DNA of 64,000 bases from Siphlonurus alternatus. Taxonomy: Eukaryota; Arthropoda; Insecta; Ephemeroptera; Siphlonuridae. Below, piece after piece: positions 62,097-64,000 of the stretch. The notes below the pieces were generated by a model. That model was not told the DNA's origin, ran no database searches, and saw nothing but the letters and a program-made list of their open reading frames with translations. Both the position numbers and the translations under genes were made by a program. Numbering within the stretch: the stretch's first letter is position 1; each line of letters begins with the position of its first letter. The DNA lies in the NCBI GenBank assembly GCA_949825025.1, contig OX463778.1, positions 20,924,196 to 20,988,195 of the forward strand, given 5' to 3'.

Positions 62097-64000
62097 AGCA
62101 CTAATATGTTCGGTCAAAACATGCACTTGACAACGCTTCTGTCAGCCCAGCCTCATTAGCTTCTAATTTGCGGTCGAATTGCTCGTTTATGGCTTGTCAT
62201 ATTGCACACTATATATATTACGCTGCGTCATTTGGTATGGCTGCTATATAAAATAACAATAGTTCAAATTGCATTTCCTTTCTCTCACAAAATGACCATG
62301 CAAAATTAACTCTACCGACACATAATAATATTGAATAGAATTCCTTCATACTAAAATACAATTGTAAAATGTGGTTTGCATATATTATAAGCATAACTAC
62401 ATTTTTTTTTTTTTTTAATGATAACAACAATGAATTTTCATTTTTTTTATATTTTATATATACACAGTAAAATGTAAATTGATTACATTGTTGTTTCGAA
62501 AGAAAAACATAATGTATTTTTTATGGATTATTATTTTGTGCCGAATTTTTTAGAGTAAAAGAGTTTTAAAAACCTCAAACTTAATTAAATAATAATGAAA
62601 TGCAATATATTATATATTTATATATAGACATTTAAAAACCTAAAATATTAATTAAATATATTTTAAAAGGCAAAGAAAACAAAATAAAATAAGTCTGTAG
62701 ACGAAATCATCCCTTTAAAATCACTTTAACTTTTCCCTGGCAGCACAATTTTTTTTTAAAAATAAAAGCAACAACCAATCAAATTATCGTTTCGTTTTAC
62801 CTGTCACATAAACTAATTACAATACCTTTCAATTTGTTGTTACTGCTGGATGCGCATTACAGACTGTCCACTTCAAAAAGGCAAGTCCAACTTAATACAC
62901 AGTGTAAATTGAATCCAATTTATCCATAAGGGACTCAAATTATCAGACTTTGACATATTAAACTTCATTAACTCTTAATTATTTTAATCAATAAAAAGTA
63001 CGTACTGTATCGTACTTAATTTAACAGTTTAAAAGGGATATTATCTGCAAAGGCCAGTGTTAAGTTGCCTTGATATAAACACCACAAACCGCAACACAAA
63101 GATATCTTTAAAGCTTTCTCTAGATATATATCTTATTCATTACTGCAAGGACATAAAGGATCCTTGGCTCTCTTTCAGTTTAAACCACAACTGCATGCAA
63201 AGTAAAAAGCATTTTATATTTTATCATTGAATAAAATATATACAACCTTTGACAAAAAGACTTGGCATGCACACAAAACGAATGTTTCCTCATTAATTTC
63301 ATATGAAATGTTGCAATTAATAATTAAAAAAAGGTACCATGAGATTATTAAAGCCAAAGCCTTCTAAGGCATCTGAGAAAGTCCTGGTATAGTATTTAAC
63401 TATTTATTGTAATAATACTGAAAGTATTTCATATCTACAATAAAAATGTTTTCTTAATTTATCGGTAGTTTGTGGATAATCTTAGCTAGAGCTCAACAGA
63501 AAATAAATTAAAAACTCTGAGGTAGTACAAACAGAAATACTAATTGTTTACTGCAAATTAAGTTTCAAAATAAATTGACGTTTAATATTTTTTTTCAATA
63601 AAATGATATTACTGTAAATTAATTATCTAATTGTTCTGATCAAATGCAACTAATGATACAAAGTAAATGTTCTTATTACTTCTTTCAGTTATAAATCAAG
63701 TCTGAAGTACTCACAATAATAACATGACATTGATATTAAACAAATAAGTTTTCTTTACTTACATTATTAATAATAATAAAATACTTCGTATTTCAAATTA
63801 TAGGTGTAGAAAAATAAATCATCTTAAAATATCTCTACTCTCTCTCTAGTCTCTACACGAGAACATCTTGGATTTAAGTCTCAAGGGAGACACTATATAC
63901 GTATTTATTTATATATTATTTTCCTTCCATTTGCTACAACTTATATACTAAAGCATGCTTTTTTATACATAGACTATATAAATGTAAAGATTTACTTAGC
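62097..64000. other. AT-rich non-coding stretch, possibly Kekkon 5' intron or upstream region
   Basis: No exon, promoter or repeat could be supported. Whether the Kekkon transcript starts inside or beyond this stretch is unknown. Confidence 0.45.

Overview
This is a window of eukaryotic, almost certainly arthropod, nuclear DNA. It is very AT-rich (roughly 70% by eye) and carries introns, microsatellites and many transposon-derived repeats. The arthropod call rests mainly on a Kekkon-type LRR-Ig transmembrane receptor gene on the minus strand at 56.0-59.1 kb. A K02A2.6/Mag-like Ty3/gypsy retrotransposon and an RNase-H-type LINE 3' end are consistent with it. The species cannot be named from the sequence.

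Layout. The first 12.8 kb is gene-free. It holds foldback (MITE-like) elements at 0.6, 1.9, 4.7, 5.5, 6.4, 6.7, 7.2, 7.7, 8.9 and 11.3 kb, a CT microsatellite, and an unexplained CpG-rich island at 3.84-4.44 kb. From 12802 to 18086 lies one complete minus-strand LTR retrotransposon. Its 187-bp LTRs appear identical, it has a 5-bp target duplication, a primer-binding site and a polypurine tract, and its gag-pol frame is broken once inside the integrase core. From 18.1 to 56 kb I see no convincing protein-coding gene. This desert holds more foldback elements, long simple repeats (a perfect ATTAA array of about 200 bp, TA arrays, GA/CT arrays) and a few GC-richer islands. Some islands carry TATA or Inr motifs and could be promoters or non-coding exons.

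The Kekkon gene has one large exon (signal peptide, LRRs, Ig domain, transmembrane helix), a 364-bp intron and a second exon holding most of the cytoplasmic tail. The predicted protein is 874 residues and ends in a class I PDZ ligand. Reading through the intron would give a 539-residue form without that ligand. A splice acceptor at 59077-59078 shows that the 5' UTR continues upstream, so 59.1 kb to at least 61 kb is probably 5' intron. That stretch contains a 5'-truncated LINE insertion with a 13-bp target duplication (61001-61545).

The most interesting theme is the MITE landscape. At least ten foldback families are present. Several can be assigned by target duplication and termini: hAT (8 bp), piggyBac (TTAA) and Tc1/mariner-like (TA). 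Four families (A, B, C, H) share a subterminal module but have different outer ends. Many members carry palindromic CRE-like TGACGTCA octamers, which also occur in the Kekkon 5' UTR. I recognised no tRNA, rRNA or CRISPR array, and found no clearly new enzymatic system.
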